From Dehalococcoidia bacterium (GTDB lineage: Bacteria > Chloroflexota > Dehalococcoidia > DSTF01 > JALHUB01): a DNA stretch of 64,000 nucleotides. The stretch is from the NCBI GenBank assembly GCA_030018455.1, contig JASEFU010000001.1, positions 373,545-437,544 of the forward strand, written 5' to 3'. Position numbers and translations under genes: made by a program. Of this stretch, positions 33,210 through 42,520 are shown one piece after another. Numbering within the stretch: position 1 is the first letter of the stretch; each line of letters opens with the position of its first letter. A model generated the notes under the pieces. The model searched no databases. It had not been told where the DNA came from and saw nothing but the letters and a program-made list of their open reading frames with translations.

Positions 33210-34274
33210 TCAGCGCGTCCTGCGCAGGGGGGTCTCAGTGGGTGGAACAGGGCGGCGCCGCCTTGCATACCACGCGGCGGCCGCCAGCGCGGCCGCGCCG
33301 CCCGAAGCCGCCGCCGCAATCCCCGCTACGGCGGGAGCCGGCATGCCCCCGCCGTCTCCCTCAGGTGGAGCTTCGGGCCGGGGGTTGTCCACCGTCCCCC
33401 CGATGCGCGAAGGACCGGTCGGAAGACCGCGGTAGAAGAAGTCGGCCATCCAGGCGACGATCTCCTCTTTGTGGTCTGTAAACAGGCCGTGTCCCACGCC
33501 TTCCACCGGACGGAACTCCGCGGTCACCCCGACTTGCTCCGCTCTCTCAACGATCGCGAGCGCGGCGCTGTAGGGAACGAACGGCTTCGCATCGAGAGTG
33601 CCGTGAACGATGAGCGCCGGCGGCTCGCCTGTCTCGATCAGCGAGACATCGATCCAGCCTCCGACGGCGGCGCAACGCGACGTCCCCGAAGGATGGCCGG
33701 GGTTGCCGCTCTCGCCCGCGTCGCCGGCGTTGTAGTTGACAAGGAGGGCGACAGTACCGCCCGACGAGTAGCCGGCGATGACGATACGCTCCGGATCGAC
33801 GCGCCGGGCGACGGCATTGGCGCGAAGCCACCTCACTGCCGCCTGGGCATCGTGCTGCGCGTCGACGACGGCTTGCGGCTCGGGCGGGTCATACGTCGGG
33901 ATCTCGGGACGGATGCGGTGATTGATCGAGACGACGACGTAGCCCCGCTTGGCGAAACGGGTCGACATCTCCACGTCCAGTGCGCCCGCCTTGTCGCCGC
34001 TGTTGAAGTTCCCGCCGTGGACCCACACTAAGGCCGCACGAAGCGGTTCGATGTCTCCCGCCGGCTCGTAGAGATCGAGGTATAGGGTCTGCGCCACGCC
34101 GTGGTGATCCAGCGCCTGCCCATAAGGGATGTCGCGGGTGACCGTCAGGGACTGAAAGACCTCGTCCAGATAGCGCCGGCCGTCGGCGGCCGCCGGGTCG
34201 AGCGATGGGAACGCCACCGCAGCGAAGAGGGCGGCGACGGCTATCGCGAGGAAGACCAGAGGCTGCTTTCTCAT
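33210..34274 (-). CDS. Secreted, membrane-anchored alpha/beta hydrolase (carboxylesterase-like)
   Basis: The protein is about 354 aa from the chosen ATG, which begins a signal peptide (MRKQPLVFLAIAVAALFAAV). The hydrolase domain has the oxyanion motif VWVHGGNFNSGD, nucleophile Ser in GYSSGG, and catalytic His in EGVGHGLF. After the domain comes a Pro-rich linker (about 295-315), one hydrophobic helix and a basic tail (WYARRRRPVP), the layout of a protein fixed to the outer face of the membrane by its C terminus. It probably cleaves esters outside the cell. An in-frame ATG 48 bases upstream would place extra residues before the signal peptide and is less likely. The 3' end faces the dehydratase gene. 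Confidence 0.82.
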   Translation of the reverse strand: MRKQPLVFLAIAVAALFAAVAFPSLDPAAADGRRYLDEVFQSLTVTRDIPYGQALDHHGVAQTLYLDLYEPAGDIEPLRAALVWVHGGNFNSGDKAGALDVEMSTRFAKRGYVVVSINHRIRPEIPTYDPPEPQAVVDAQHDAQAAVRWLRANAVARRVDPERIVIAGYSSGGTVALLVNYNAGDAGESGNPGHPSGTSRCAAVGGWIDVSLIETGEPPALIVHGTLDAKPFVPYSAALAIVERAEQVGVTAEFRPVEGVGHGLFTDHKEEIVAWMADFFYRGLPTGPSRIGGTVDNPRPEAPPEGDGGGMPAPAVAGIAAAASGGAAALAAAAWYARRRRPVPPTETPLRRTR

Positions 34275-34433
34275 CTCTCTGCCTTGATCAGCGTACGGCG
34301 GCGGGACGCGGAACAGCCTCATGCTATCCGGGATTAATCAGTTGGGAAACGGGCGAGGAGCCCGTCGGCCCGGTACCGCGATCTTAGCACCGCCCATGTA
34401 CCCGTCAACCGAAACTGCCTGCTCCCCGTGAGG

Positions 34434-35162
34434 TCAGAACAGCGTCCGCGTCTCGAAGCGGTTGAGACGGCGGATGGTGAGGGCCACGACGATCGCCGTG
34501 ACGAGCGCCATCAGCACGAGCGCGCCGACCCCATCCAGATTGGCCTCGAATGCGCGGACATTCGTCAGCAGATCGGCCACGCCGAGAGTGTACTGGCGGA
34601 CACTGAGTATTCGCGTGCCCTCGAAAAGCTCGGTTACCAGCCCTTCCCAGATGAAGACGTATATCAGCCCGACGACCAGCGCCCGCGCCGTCAACAGGCT
34701 GAGGAGCAGGAAGACGGCGGAGTAGGCCAGCGCCCCGAGACCGAGGGCGATGACGAAGGCCGGAAGAACGCCGTACCCCGAGCCCTGAAGGGCGATGCCC
34801 GCGGAAGCCGCCGCCGAGAGGGAGACGAGGGCGGCTGCGGGGAGCCACGATGCGGCCAGCTTGGCGGTGATCACGTGCGCGCGCGACAGCGGCTTCGAGA
34901 GCAGGTAAACGATGGTGCCGTCCTCGATCTCCATCCCCAACGATGTCGTGGCCAGGACGAGCGTAACCAGCGGCAGCACCGTGGTAACGATGAGGCCGTT
35001 CAGGAGCGTGTTCGCCGTCCAGTCGACGGGATCGGTTTCGGAGTCTCCCGCTCTGAAGACGAGCGCGACCAGAAGCGGGAGCAGGGCCAGCGCGACCAGC
35101 GCCAGGGTGCGCCGCTTGCCCAGCAGTTGTCGCAGCGAAAGTATCAGTATCTCTCTGTTCAT
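34434..35162 (-). CDS. ABC-2 family permease, last gene of a four-gene exporter operon
   Basis: The 242-aa protein has six hydrophobic segments with the N-terminal MNREILILSLRQLLGKRRTLAL and the conserved GTIVYLLSKPLSRAHVITAKL loop typical of ABC-2 permeases (Nos/GldA type). Its ATG overlaps the stop of the upstream ATPase gene (ATGA), so translation is coupled. The open frame upstream is not used. The four-gene order is ATPase, permease, ATPase, permease. The exported substrate is unknown. The 272-base spacer toward the hydrolase gene holds no feature I can support. Confidence 0.85.
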   Translation of the reverse strand: MNREILILSLRQLLGKRRTLALVALALLPLLVALVFRAGDSETDPVDWTANTLLNGLIVTTVLPLVTLVLATTSLGMEIEDGTIVYLLSKPLSRAHVITAKLAASWLPAAALVSLSAAASAGIALQGSGYGVLPAFVIALGLGALAYSAVFLLLSLLTARALVVGLIYVFIWEGLVTELFEGTRILSVRQYTLGVADLLTNVRAFEANLDGVGALVLMALVTAIVVALTIRRLNRFETRTLF

Positions 35163-36115
35163 CGGTTCACCAGGTACGAGAATACGCTTTCGAGCGATTG
35201 ATCGGCCGGTACCAGCTCGTAGAGCGTTACGCCGCTTTCCCTGGCGACGACCGGAATACGTAGCGTAAACGCGCCGAAATCGGAGACGCGGACGCTCAGG
35301 CCGCCATCGACCAGTTCGATCCCCCGCACCCACTGCATCTCAACGAGCGCCGCGGCGAGTCTGCGGTTATCGCTCGAACGGATCACAAACGTATGCGGAC
35401 GGTCGGTCATCAGGCGTCTGATGCGGTGAAAGTCGCCCGATGCGGCAAGACGCCCCGACACGATGACAAGCACGTTGTCCGCCAGACGCTCGACCTCCTC
35501 CAGGATGTGCGACGAGAAGACAATCGTGCAGCCCGTCGCGGCGAGGCCTCGCAAGATGCTCATCATGCGCAGCCGCTGGGCGGGGTCGACGCCGTTAAAC
35601 GGCTCGTCGAGCAGCAAGAGCGAAGGCTCGTGAACGAGGGCGCTGGCGAGCTTGATGCGCTGCTTCATCCCCTTTGAGTAGCCGCCCGTCGCGCGGTGCT
35701 GGGCGTCTTCCATCTCCACCGTCCGAACCGCCCGGGCCGTCGCCGCCGCCGGGTCAGGCAGCCTGTGGAGCCGGGCGTTGAGGAGAACGAACTCGTACCC
35801 GGTCAGGAACGGGTAGATCGCCTCGCGCTCCGGCACCAGCCCCGTGTAGCGGAAAAGCTGCTCGTTCCGCCACGGAGAGCGGCCGCGGACCGAGGCGGAG
35901 CCGCTCGAGGGCTTGAGAAAGCCGGCGATCATCTGGAGGATGGTGGACTTGCCGGCGCCGTTCGGGCCGAGAAGGCCGACGATGCCGGGGCCGATGGAGA
36001 AGGAGACATCGCTGACAGCGACGATGTTCCCGAACCAGCGCGAAGCGTTGTCGAGCCTGATTACAGGTTCGTCAGCCCGAGTAGCGGCCGGCGGCGTCTC
36101 GCGTTGTTCTATCAC
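35159..36115 (-). CDS. ABC transporter ATP-binding protein (ABC-2 exporter, second set)
   Basis: A 318-aa ATPase with Walker A LLGPNGAGKSTILQMIAGF, signature YSKGMKQRIKLASAL, Walker B LLLLDEPFNGVD and H-loop FSSHILEEVERL. A C-terminal domain of about 90 residues follows, as in DrrA/NatA-like ATPases. The GTG start overlaps the permease stop (GTGA), which fixes the start; a longer frame upstream is antisense-like and ignored. It should energize the permease at 34434-35162. Confidence 0.88.
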   Translation of the reverse strand: MIEQRETPPAATRADEPVIRLDNASRWFGNIVAVSDVSFSIGPGIVGLLGPNGAGKSTILQMIAGFLKPSSGSASVRGRSPWRNEQLFRYTGLVPEREAIYPFLTGYEFVLLNARLHRLPDPAAATARAVRTVEMEDAQHRATGGYSKGMKQRIKLASALVHEPSLLLLDEPFNGVDPAQRLRMMSILRGLAATGCTIVFSSHILEEVERLADNVLVIVSGRLAASGDFHRIRRLMTDRPHTFVIRSSDNRRLAAALVEMQWVRGIELVDGGLSVRVSDFGAFTLRIPVVARESGVTLYELVPADQSLESVFSYLVNR

Positions 36116-37023
36116 AAGCTCATCCGTCGATAGCGAAGATGCGTCATGAACAGGGCGACCCCGACCGTCAGGACCGCGGCCAACGCGTAGACAAACAGAG
36201 GCACATCGGCGAGCGCGATCTCGCTCCCAAGGCCGTCCACGGGGGGCCCTTCCGGTGTCACGCCGAAGACCCAGAAGGTGAACGCCCGAACGACATGAAA
36301 GCCGCTGAAGAGGAGCGAGTACCTGAACACACCGCCGCTGTCGGCATTGATGAGGATCGACGCCAGGATCCAGCTCACGGCGAAATAGGCGACGATCCCT
36401 CCCGATGAAAGCGGCCACCGGTCCGTCTGCGAGCCGATTGCCAGAGCGATGCCCGACCAGAGCACGGCGATCATCGCGCCGCCAGCCAGTATGGGGCCGA
36501 TGTCCTGCCAGTTCTCCCGAAGGTAGTCCGACGGATCGCTCTCCGCCATGGCATTCCCTAAGAAGACCAGCGCTTCCGGCACGAGCGCCATGACGAGCAG
36601 CCCCGTCGATAGCGCCGCGAACTTGGCGAGGATGTAGTCGTCGCGCAGCAAAGGCCTCGAAAAGTAGAGGGCGAGGGTGTGGTTGCGCTGGTCCCGTCCC
36701 ACCAGCTCCGGCGCGACGACGGCAACAAACAGGGCCAGCGGCCACTGCACGAACTCGTAGTAATCGTCGACGGATATGAGGTCGAAATCGATCACTTCCA
36801 CCGTCGCTACCACGCCGAGCTGGATGACCGCCGGAAGCAGCGCGATGACCGCCAGGGCGAAGGGCAGTATCTTGCTGGAAGTGTGCCGGCCAAAGCCGAA
36901 GATGCCGCGGAAACTGGCGATGTAGAGGGAGAAGACGGCGTAAAGACGGCCGAGCCGCATGCCCTCGTACCCCCGGTACCCCAGATCGTAGACGCTGCCT
37001 TCGGCTTCAACTGAACGCGACAT
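36112..37023 (-). CDS. ABC-2 family permease (first set)
   Basis: The 303-aa membrane protein has about six hydrophobic segments after a short cytoplasmic N terminus (YDLGYRGYEGMRLGRLYAVF, a pattern common in ABC-2 permeases next to NatA-like ATPases). The loop DQRNHTLALYFSRPLLRDDYILAKF matches the same loop in the second permease. It overlaps the upstream ATPase gene by 17 bases and the downstream one by four bases, so all four genes form one transcript. Confidence 0.85.
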   Translation of the reverse strand: MSRSVEAEGSVYDLGYRGYEGMRLGRLYAVFSLYIASFRGIFGFGRHTSSKILPFALAVIALLPAVIQLGVVATVEVIDFDLISVDDYYEFVQWPLALFVAVVAPELVGRDQRNHTLALYFSRPLLRDDYILAKFAALSTGLLVMALVPEALVFLGNAMAESDPSDYLRENWQDIGPILAGGAMIAVLWSGIALAIGSQTDRWPLSSGGIVAYFAVSWILASILINADSGGVFRYSLLFSGFHVVRAFTFWVFGVTPEGPPVDGLGSEIALADVPLFVYALAAVLTVGVALFMTHLRYRRMSL

Positions 37024-37933
37024 CGTCCACGTCCGCCTCTGGAGTGCGAAAGAGGTCTTCCAGGCTCTGCCGGCCCTGCTCCAGGCGAACCAGCCCCAGC
37101 CCGAGCTCGGCGATCCTGTCGCGGATCAAGTCGTACGTCTTTTCACTGTCGAGACCCACGAGGATGCGCCCGTCCTTCTGTTGAAGGGTGAGGCCGTCTC
37201 CGCGCAGCCGCTCAACGAGGGTCGACGGGTCGCCTTCGACCTCGACAACGAGGACCTGCTTGCGTTCCGTGAATGACGCGAGGGGCGCCGAACGCACGAG
37301 GCGCCCGGCATCGATCACGACGAGGTAGTTGCATACACGTTCGATCTCCGCCAGGAGGTGGGATGCCATGATGACGGCCATTCCGAACTCCTCGCCGGTC
37401 CGGCGCACGAGGTCGAGCATATCGTCGCGGGCCTCGGGGTCGAGTCCGTTCGTGGGTTCGTCCAGCAGCAGCAGGCGCGGATCGTGGACGAGGGCCTGGG
37501 CCAGCTTCACCCGCTGCTTCATCCCCATTGAGTAGCCGCCCATCTCGCGATAGCGTTCCTCGAACAGGCCGACGTGCCGAAGGGTATCGGCGGTGCGCTC
37601 CCGCGCGGCGGAGCGCGGCAGCCCGCTCATGCGCGCCATGTGGGCGACGAACTCGGTCGCGGAGACGTCTGTGGGCAGGCAATCGTGCTCCGGCATGTAG
37701 CCGACGTGGCGGCGGAGGTCGATTTCCTGGCGTGTTACGTCGAACCCCAGGAGGCGGGCCGAACCGCGGGTAGGCTTGATGAGACCGAGGAGGATCTTGA
37801 TGAGCGTGCTCTTGCCGGCGCCGTTCGCGCCTACGAGTCCGATGATGCCCGGCTGCAACTCCAGGTCGAGCGAGTCGAGCGCGGTGACGCCCGAGTAGAG
37901 CTTGGTCAGCCGCTGCGTCGCCAGGATAGTCAT
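37007..37933 (-). CDS. ABC transporter ATP-binding protein (ABC-2 exporter, first set)
   Basis: The 308-aa ATPase has Walker A LVGANGAGKSTLIKILLGL, a Q-loop near GYMPEHDCLP, signature YSMGMKQRVKLAQAL, Walker B LLLLDEPTNGLD and H-loop MASHLLAEIERV. The C-terminal 90 residues form a regulatory domain as in its paralogue. It heads the exporter operon, 100 bases after the phoU stop codon, and no promoter is obvious in that gap. Confidence 0.9.
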   Translation of the reverse strand: MTILATQRLTKLYSGVTALDSLDLELQPGIIGLVGANGAGKSTLIKILLGLIKPTRGSARLLGFDVTRQEIDLRRHVGYMPEHDCLPTDVSATEFVAHMARMSGLPRSAARERTADTLRHVGLFEERYREMGGYSMGMKQRVKLAQALVHDPRLLLLDEPTNGLDPEARDDMLDLVRRTGEEFGMAVIMASHLLAEIERVCNYLVVIDAGRLVRSAPLASFTERKQVLVVEVEGDPSTLVERLRGDGLTLQQKDGRILVGLDSEKTYDLIRDRIAELGLGLVRLEQGRQSLEDLFRTPEADVDDVAFS

Positions 37934-38033
37934 GAGGGTATCCTAGCGCAAAGTGAGGCGGCGCGCATGGTCTACGCGTGAACCAGCGAGGGGTCGGAAA
38001 GAACGGGGCCGGCGCCTGTGCTCCGCAGTACGG

Positions 38034-38699
38034 CTAGTACTTGGAGACGTTGAGCTCCTCCATCTTCCCCGTCACCATGTAAACGGCGCGCTCGCAGATG
38101 TTCGTGACGCGGTCGCCGATCCGCTCCAGGTTGTGCGCCACCCAGATGATGCGCGTTGCCTGCTCAATCGTGCGCGGGTCGCCGAGCATGTACGTCAGGA
38201 GCTCGCGGTAGACCTGGTCGTAGAGGGCGTCGACCTCGTCGTCCTCGTTCATGACCGCTCTCGCCTGGTCGGCGTCCCGTTTCTTGAACGCTTCCATGCT
38301 CTCCCGCAGCATGCGAGAGGCCGCGTCCGCCATCCTGGGGATGTCCACGTAGGGCTTCAGCGGGGGCTCGTCGGCCAGCATGACGGCGATCTTGGCGATT
38401 CCCTCAGCGTGGTCGCCCATGCGTTCGAGGTCGACGATCATGTGCAAGACAGCGATGATGGTGCGAAGGTCGCCGGCCAGCGGCTGCTGAGTGGCGATGA
38501 GCTCCAGGCACCGTTCCTCGATATCGTAGCGTTTAAGGTTGATCTTGAGGTCGTCGGCGATGACCTGCCGGGCAAGCCCGACGTCGCGGCCCTTCAGCGC
38601 CTGGACGGAACGTTGAATGGCCTTCTCGACCATATCAGCCATGACGAGCATCTCGCCCTGGACTTCAGCAAGGTGGCGTTCGAATAACGTGCGAGGCAT
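38034..38699 (-). CDS. phoU: Phosphate-signalling protein PhoU
   Basis: The 221-aa all-helical protein has two PhoU repeats (FERHLAEVQGEMLVMADMVE, and the second with RMADAASRMLRESMEAF) and the conserved metal-binding acidic motif in DLERMGDHAEGIAKI and NLERIGDRVTNICERA. PhoU joins the Pst transporter to the PhoR kinase and keeps the response off when phosphate is ample. It is the last gene of the pst unit, 12 bases after pstB. Confidence 0.95.
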   Translation of the reverse strand: MPRTLFERHLAEVQGEMLVMADMVEKAIQRSVQALKGRDVGLARQVIADDLKINLKRYDIEERCLELIATQQPLAGDLRTIIAVLHMIVDLERMGDHAEGIAKIAVMLADEPPLKPYVDIPRMADAASRMLRESMEAFKKRDADQARAVMNEDDEVDALYDQVYRELLTYMLGDPRTIEQATRIIWVAHNLERIGDRVTNICERAVYMVTGKMEELNVSKY

Positions 38700-38711
38700 C
38701 GTTTGTCCTGT

Positions 38712-39569
38712 CTAGCCGAAGCGGCCGGTGATATAACCCTCCGTGCGCTTGTCGCGCGGGTTGGTGAACACCTGTCGCGTCCGTCCGAACTCCACCATCT
38801 CGCCTGCCCTGTCGGCCGCCATCATCATCACCGCCGTGAAGTCGGCGACGCGCGCCGCCTGCTGCATATTGTGGGTAACGATCACGATTGCGTAGCTCTT
38901 GCTCAGATCGCGCATCAGGTCTTCGATCCGGAGGGTCGCCACGGGGTCGAGAGCGCTGCAGGGCTCGTCCATCAGGATCACTTCGGGCTCGATGGCAAGC
39001 GCGCGGGCGATGCAAAGGCGCTGCTGCTGGCCGCCCGACAGGGTAAGGGCGTTGCGCTTCAGAATGTCTTTCACCTCGTCCCAGAGCGCCGCTTGCCGCA
39101 GGGCGCGTTCCACGATGTCGTCCAGCCGGCCGGTGTAGCCGTTGATCCGCGCGCCGAACGCCACGTTCTCGTATATCGACTTCGGGAACGGGTTGGGCTT
39201 CTGGAAGACCATCCCGATGCGCCGGCGAACGTCGACAGGGTCGACCCCTCTGGCATAGATGTCCTCACCCTCGAACAGGACGAGGCCGCCGGCGCGAAAG
39301 CCGGGCACGAGGTCGTTCATGCGGTTTAGGCAGCGAATGAGCGTGCTCTTGCCGCAGCCCGACGGGCCGATGACGGCGGTGACACGCTGCCCGGGGATGG
39401 AGAAAGTGATGTCGCGCAGCGCCTGAAACTCGCCGTACCAGACGTTGAGCCCACGGATGTCGATTATCGGTTCGCCAAGAGACGGCTCTTCGACGTCGGA
39501 TCGAAGCTCGGAGAACTGTGCGGCGTAGCGCCCGACCTGGACCGCGGGTCCCTGTTCCTGGACCATCAT
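38712..39569 (-). CDS. pstB: Phosphate ABC transporter ATP-binding protein PstB
   Basis: The 285-aa ATPase has Walker [22 protein letters not shown], the PstB stretch [21 protein letters not shown], signature [16 protein letters not shown], Walker [14 protein letters not shown] and H-loop [11 protein letters not shown]. The first 35 residues are a poorly conserved extension, so a later start is possible. It lies four bases after pstA. It powers high-affinity phosphate uptake with PstC and PstA. Confidence 0.95.
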   Translation of the reverse strand: MMVQEQGPAVQVGRYAAQFSELRSDVEEPSLGEPIIDIRGLNVWYGEFQALRDITFSIPGQRVTAVIGPSGCGKSTLIRCLNRMNDLVPGFRAGGLVLFEGEDIYARGVDPVDVRRRIGMVFQKPNPFPKSIYENVAFGARINGYTGRLDDIVERALRQAALWDEVKDILKRNALTLSGGQQQRLCIARALAIEPEVILMDEPCSALDPVATLRIEDLMRDLSKSYAIVIVTHNMQQAARVADFTAVMMMAADRAGEMVEFGRTRQVFTNPRDKRTEGYITGRFG

Positions 39570-39573
39570 TTGC

Positions 39574-40455
39574 CTACCCTCTTGTTCTCGACTGGAACCG
39601 GTTGCGCAGCACGATAGCGACGGCGTTCATGCTGAGCAACACGACCAGCAATACTATGATAGCAGCCGCCGCGTTGGTTGCGAACGCGGTCTGCGGACGC
39701 GACGCCCAGTTGAAGATCTGGATCGGCAGGACGGTGAAATGGTCAGCGGGGCTGCTCGGCACGAAGGGGACGAACGCCAGCGCGCCGATCATGATCAGGG
39801 GCGCCGCCTCGCCGATGGCGCGCGAAAGGGCAAGGATGATGCCGGTCAGCACGCCCGGCATCGCGACGGGGAGCACCTGGCGGGACACCACCTGCCATCG
39901 AGACGCCCCGACCGCGTACGCGGCCTCGCGTATCGAGCCCGGCACGGCGCGCAAGGCCTCCTGCGAGGCGATTATCACGATGGGGAGCACGAGAAGCGCC
40001 ATCGTGAGGGAGCCGGCGAGGACGCTGCGGCCCAGCGCCATCGCCCGCACGAAGATCGCCAGCCCCAGGATGCCGTAGACAATCGACGGCACGCCGGCCA
40101 GGTTGGCGATGTTCGTCTGAATGACGCGGTTCAGCCAGTTGCGCGAGGCATATTCCTCCAGGTAGATCGCGGCGCCGATGCCGACGGGCACGGCGAAGGC
40201 GGCGGTAAGCCCCATCATCCACAGCGTCCCGAAGAGCGCCGCCTTAATGCCCGCCTGATCGGGGTTGCGGGAGGGAAAGCTGTTGATGAAGTCCCAGCTC
40301 AGGCGCGAGATGCCGCTCCGCGTAACGTCGGTCAGCAACACAGCGAGCACGGCGATAGCGAAGCCCGTCGCCGCGACGCAAAGCAGGAAGAAGCCGGCGG
40401 CAGTCGCTTTGCGCGCGAACAGACGGCGGCGGAACGTTGTCTCTTCCACGCTCAT
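39574..40455 (-). CDS. pstA: Phosphate ABC transporter permease PstA
   Basis: The 293-aa protein has six membrane helices, the permease loop [20 protein letters not shown], and [13 protein letters not shown] near the C terminus, as in PstA. The ATG at 40455 overlaps the pstC stop (ATGA), which fixes the start; a longer frame upstream is a shadow of pstC. Confidence 0.95.
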   Translation of the reverse strand: MSVEETTFRRRLFARKATAAGFFLLCVAATGFAIAVLAVLLTDVTRSGISRLSWDFINSFPSRNPDQAGIKAALFGTLWMMGLTAAFAVPVGIGAAIYLEEYASRNWLNRVIQTNIANLAGVPSIVYGILGLAIFVRAMALGRSVLAGSLTMALLVLPIVIIASQEALRAVPGSIREAAYAVGASRWQVVSRQVLPVAMPGVLTGIILALSRAIGEAAPLIMIGALAFVPFVPSSPADHFTVLPIQIFNWASRPQTAFATNAAAAIIVLLVVLLSMNAVAIVLRNRFQSRTRG

Positions 40456-41399
40456 TCGTAGACCTCCCGAAAGCGCTGGAGCAAGTACTGACTGACGATG
40501 TTCATCGTCAACGTCATCACGAATAGGGCCATCGCGACGGCGAAAATGGTGCGGAACTCGAGGCTGCCCTGCGGCGTATCTCCCAGGCTCACCTGCACAA
40601 TATAGGCCGTCATCGTTTGCACGCTCTCGAGCGGGTTCCATGTCAGGTTGGGGGTCGCCCCCGCCGCCAGGGCGACGATCATAGTCTCGCCGACGGCGCG
40701 TGAGACGGCGAGGATGAACGAGGCGACGATGCCGGAGAGCGCCGCCGGCACCACGACCCTCATCGACACCTCGAACCGGCTGCTGCCCAGGGCGTAAGCG
40801 CCCTCCCGCAGGCTGCGGGGCACGGCGCTCATCGCGTCCTCGCTCAGGGAGGACACGAGAGGGATGATCATTATTCCTACCACGGCGGCCGCGCTCGCCG
40901 CGTTGAAGATTTGCGTGCCTGGGAAGAGCCGCTGCACGACCTCCTGTGAGACGAAGGTCAGGGCGAAGAAGCCGAAGACGACCGTGGGAATGCCCGCGAG
41001 CACCTCGAGGACGGGTTTGACTATGCTGCGGAGCCACGAAGGCGCGTACTCGCTAAGGAATACGGCCGTGAGCAGGCCCACCGGCAAGGCGATCAGCGCT
41101 CCGCCCGCCGCTATCAGCAGGGTGCCGGAAAGCAGGGGCAGAATGCCGAAGTGCTGGGGTTTGAACTGCGGCGTCCACTGCGTATCGGTCACGAACTCGA
41201 CGAACGACACCTCGCGGAAGAAGCCGACGGTTTCCTCGAGAAGCGTAATGATTATGGCCGCGGTGGCGCCTACGGAGAGCAGGGCGCAGAGGAAGAGGAC
41301 GCCGCCTATCGCGGCCTCGCGCAGCCGTCGCCAGCGTCCGTGGAGGAGGTTGCCACGCCTCGCCGGGCTCGCGCCCAGGATGTCCGGTCCAGTGGTCAT
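40452..41399 (-). CDS. pstC: Phosphate ABC transporter permease PstC
   Basis: The 315-aa protein has six membrane helices with the loop [20 protein letters not shown] and the later [13 protein letters not shown], standard PstC features. A hairpin lies in the 80-base spacer to pstS upstream, and the downstream end is coupled to pstA. Confidence 0.95.
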   Translation of the reverse strand: MTTGPDILGASPARRGNLLHGRWRRLREAAIGGVLFLCALLSVGATAAIIITLLEETVGFFREVSFVEFVTDTQWTPQFKPQHFGILPLLSGTLLIAAGGALIALPVGLLTAVFLSEYAPSWLRSIVKPVLEVLAGIPTVVFGFFALTFVSQEVVQRLFPGTQIFNAASAAAVVGIMIIPLVSSLSEDAMSAVPRSLREGAYALGSSRFEVSMRVVVPAALSGIVASFILAVSRAVGETMIVALAAGATPNLTWNPLESVQTMTAYIVQVSLGDTPQGSLEFRTIFAVAMALFVMTLTMNIVSQYLLQRFREVYE

Positions 41400-41424
41400 C
41401 CTTACCGTCTTTCCTCAGGAATGC

Positions 41425-41455
41425 GGCCCGGCCCCTCGACTGTGAGAGCCGGGCC
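41425..41455 (-). ncRNA. Intercistronic stem-loop between pstS and pstC
   Basis: GGCCCGGC (41425-41432) and GCCGGGCC (41448-41455) form a perfect eight-pair stem with a 15-base loop in the pstS-pstC spacer. There is no T-run after it in the direction of transcription, so it may block 3' decay or partly end transcription and raise PstS over the membrane subunits. Confidence 0.55.
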
Positions 41456-41479
41456 TTCCCGTCAAAACCGCTGGTCCCC

Positions 41480-42409
41480 CTACGGTATCTTCGCCAGCCC
41501 TTCCTCGTACACCTCGTCGGGCGCTTCCACGTATCCGACTTCCTGTACGAGCGCTCTACCCTCAGTGAGGTAGAAGCGCATGAAGTCGGCGACCTCCGGG
41601 CGCTCGAGGGCGTCGGCGCGCACGTAGACGAAGAGCGGACGCGACAGCGGAGAGTACTCGCCGCTTAGGATGCTCTCGCGCGAGGGAGCGACGCATCCGT
41701 CGCCGTCGTCGACCGCTACCAGCTTCAGCCTGTCGGCGTTCTGCTCGTAATAGGCGAATCCGAAGTAGCCGAGCGCGTTCTCGTCGCCGGCGATGCCCTG
41801 CACGAGCACGTTGTCGTCCTCGCTGGCCTGATAGTCGGCGCGGCTGGCGTCCTCTTCGCCGACGATGACCTCGGTGAAGTAGTCGAACGTGCCGGAATCG
41901 GTGCCGGGGCCGTAGAGCCTGATCGGCCGGTCGGGCCATTCGGGGCGTACGTCGTTCCAGCTATCGACCGTGCTGCCGGGCTCCCAGATGCGCTTCAGCT
42001 CGTCGACGGTCAGGCACTCCACGAAGTCGTTCGCGGGGTTGACCATCACCGAGAGCCCGTCGAAGGCGACCTGGAACTCGACCGGTTCGACGCCGTTGCC
42101 GGCGCAGGCCTGTCTCTCCTGGTCACGGATGGGACGCGAGGCGTCGTTGAAATCCGTCTCGCCGTTGCAGAACTTCTGGAACCCGCCGCCGGTGCCGGAG
42201 ATACCGACAGTCACGTCGACGTCATCGCGCGTGTTCCCGAACTCCTCCGCCACGGCCTCAGTGATGGGGAAGACGGTGCTCGATCCGTCACCGCTGACCG
42301 TCGTTCCGGCGCCTCCGCAGCCGGACAATAAGAGAGCCGCCACCACGGCGGCAACGACGGGAACAGCCGGCAGCCAGAGCCCGTGTCCTTTTCGTCCCTG
42401 TCCTGACAT
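41480..42409 (-). CDS. pstS: Phosphate-binding lipoprotein PstS
   Basis: The 309-aa protein begins with a lipoprotein signal ([10 protein letters not shown], Cys about residue 31), then the phosphate-binding fold: [43 protein letters not shown], and [16 protein letters not shown]. The Ser/Thr/Asp ligands of bound phosphate lie in these motifs. It is the first gene of the pst cluster proper, 112 bases after phoR, with its own regulatory region. Confidence 0.95.
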   Translation of the reverse strand: MSGQGRKGHGLWLPAVPVVAAVVAALLLSGCGGAGTTVSGDGSSTVFPITEAVAEEFGNTRDDVDVTVGISGTGGGFQKFCNGETDFNDASRPIRDQERQACAGNGVEPVEFQVAFDGLSVMVNPANDFVECLTVDELKRIWEPGSTVDSWNDVRPEWPDRPIRLYGPGTDSGTFDYFTEVIVGEEDASRADYQASEDDNVLVQGIAGDENALGYFGFAYYEQNADRLKLVAVDDGDGCVAPSRESILSGEYSPLSRPLFVYVRADALERPEVADFMRFYLTEGRALVQEVGYVEAPDEVYEEGLAKIP

Positions 42410-42462
42410 GTAGTCTCCTTTTCCTCTCTTTTCTTTTCTTCACAAGAAGGATAGCCGTCTTC

Positions 42463-42501
42463 CTTAAACGTTTAGTTAACGGCGATAAACAGGAGGTAAA
42501 A
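42463..42501 (-). promoter_or_regulatory. Pho-box-like array upstream of pstS
   Basis: On the minus strand four T-rich hexamers, TTTTAC, TTTATC, TTAACT and TTTAAG, start 12, 10 and 11 bases apart, so they lie on one face of the helix. This resembles the direct-repeat TTAACA boxes bound by PhoP in Bacillus. No consensus -35 is present, as is usual for activator-dependent Pho promoters. Confidence 0.45.
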
Positions 42502-42520
42502 GCTGAGGGACAATATGAGG

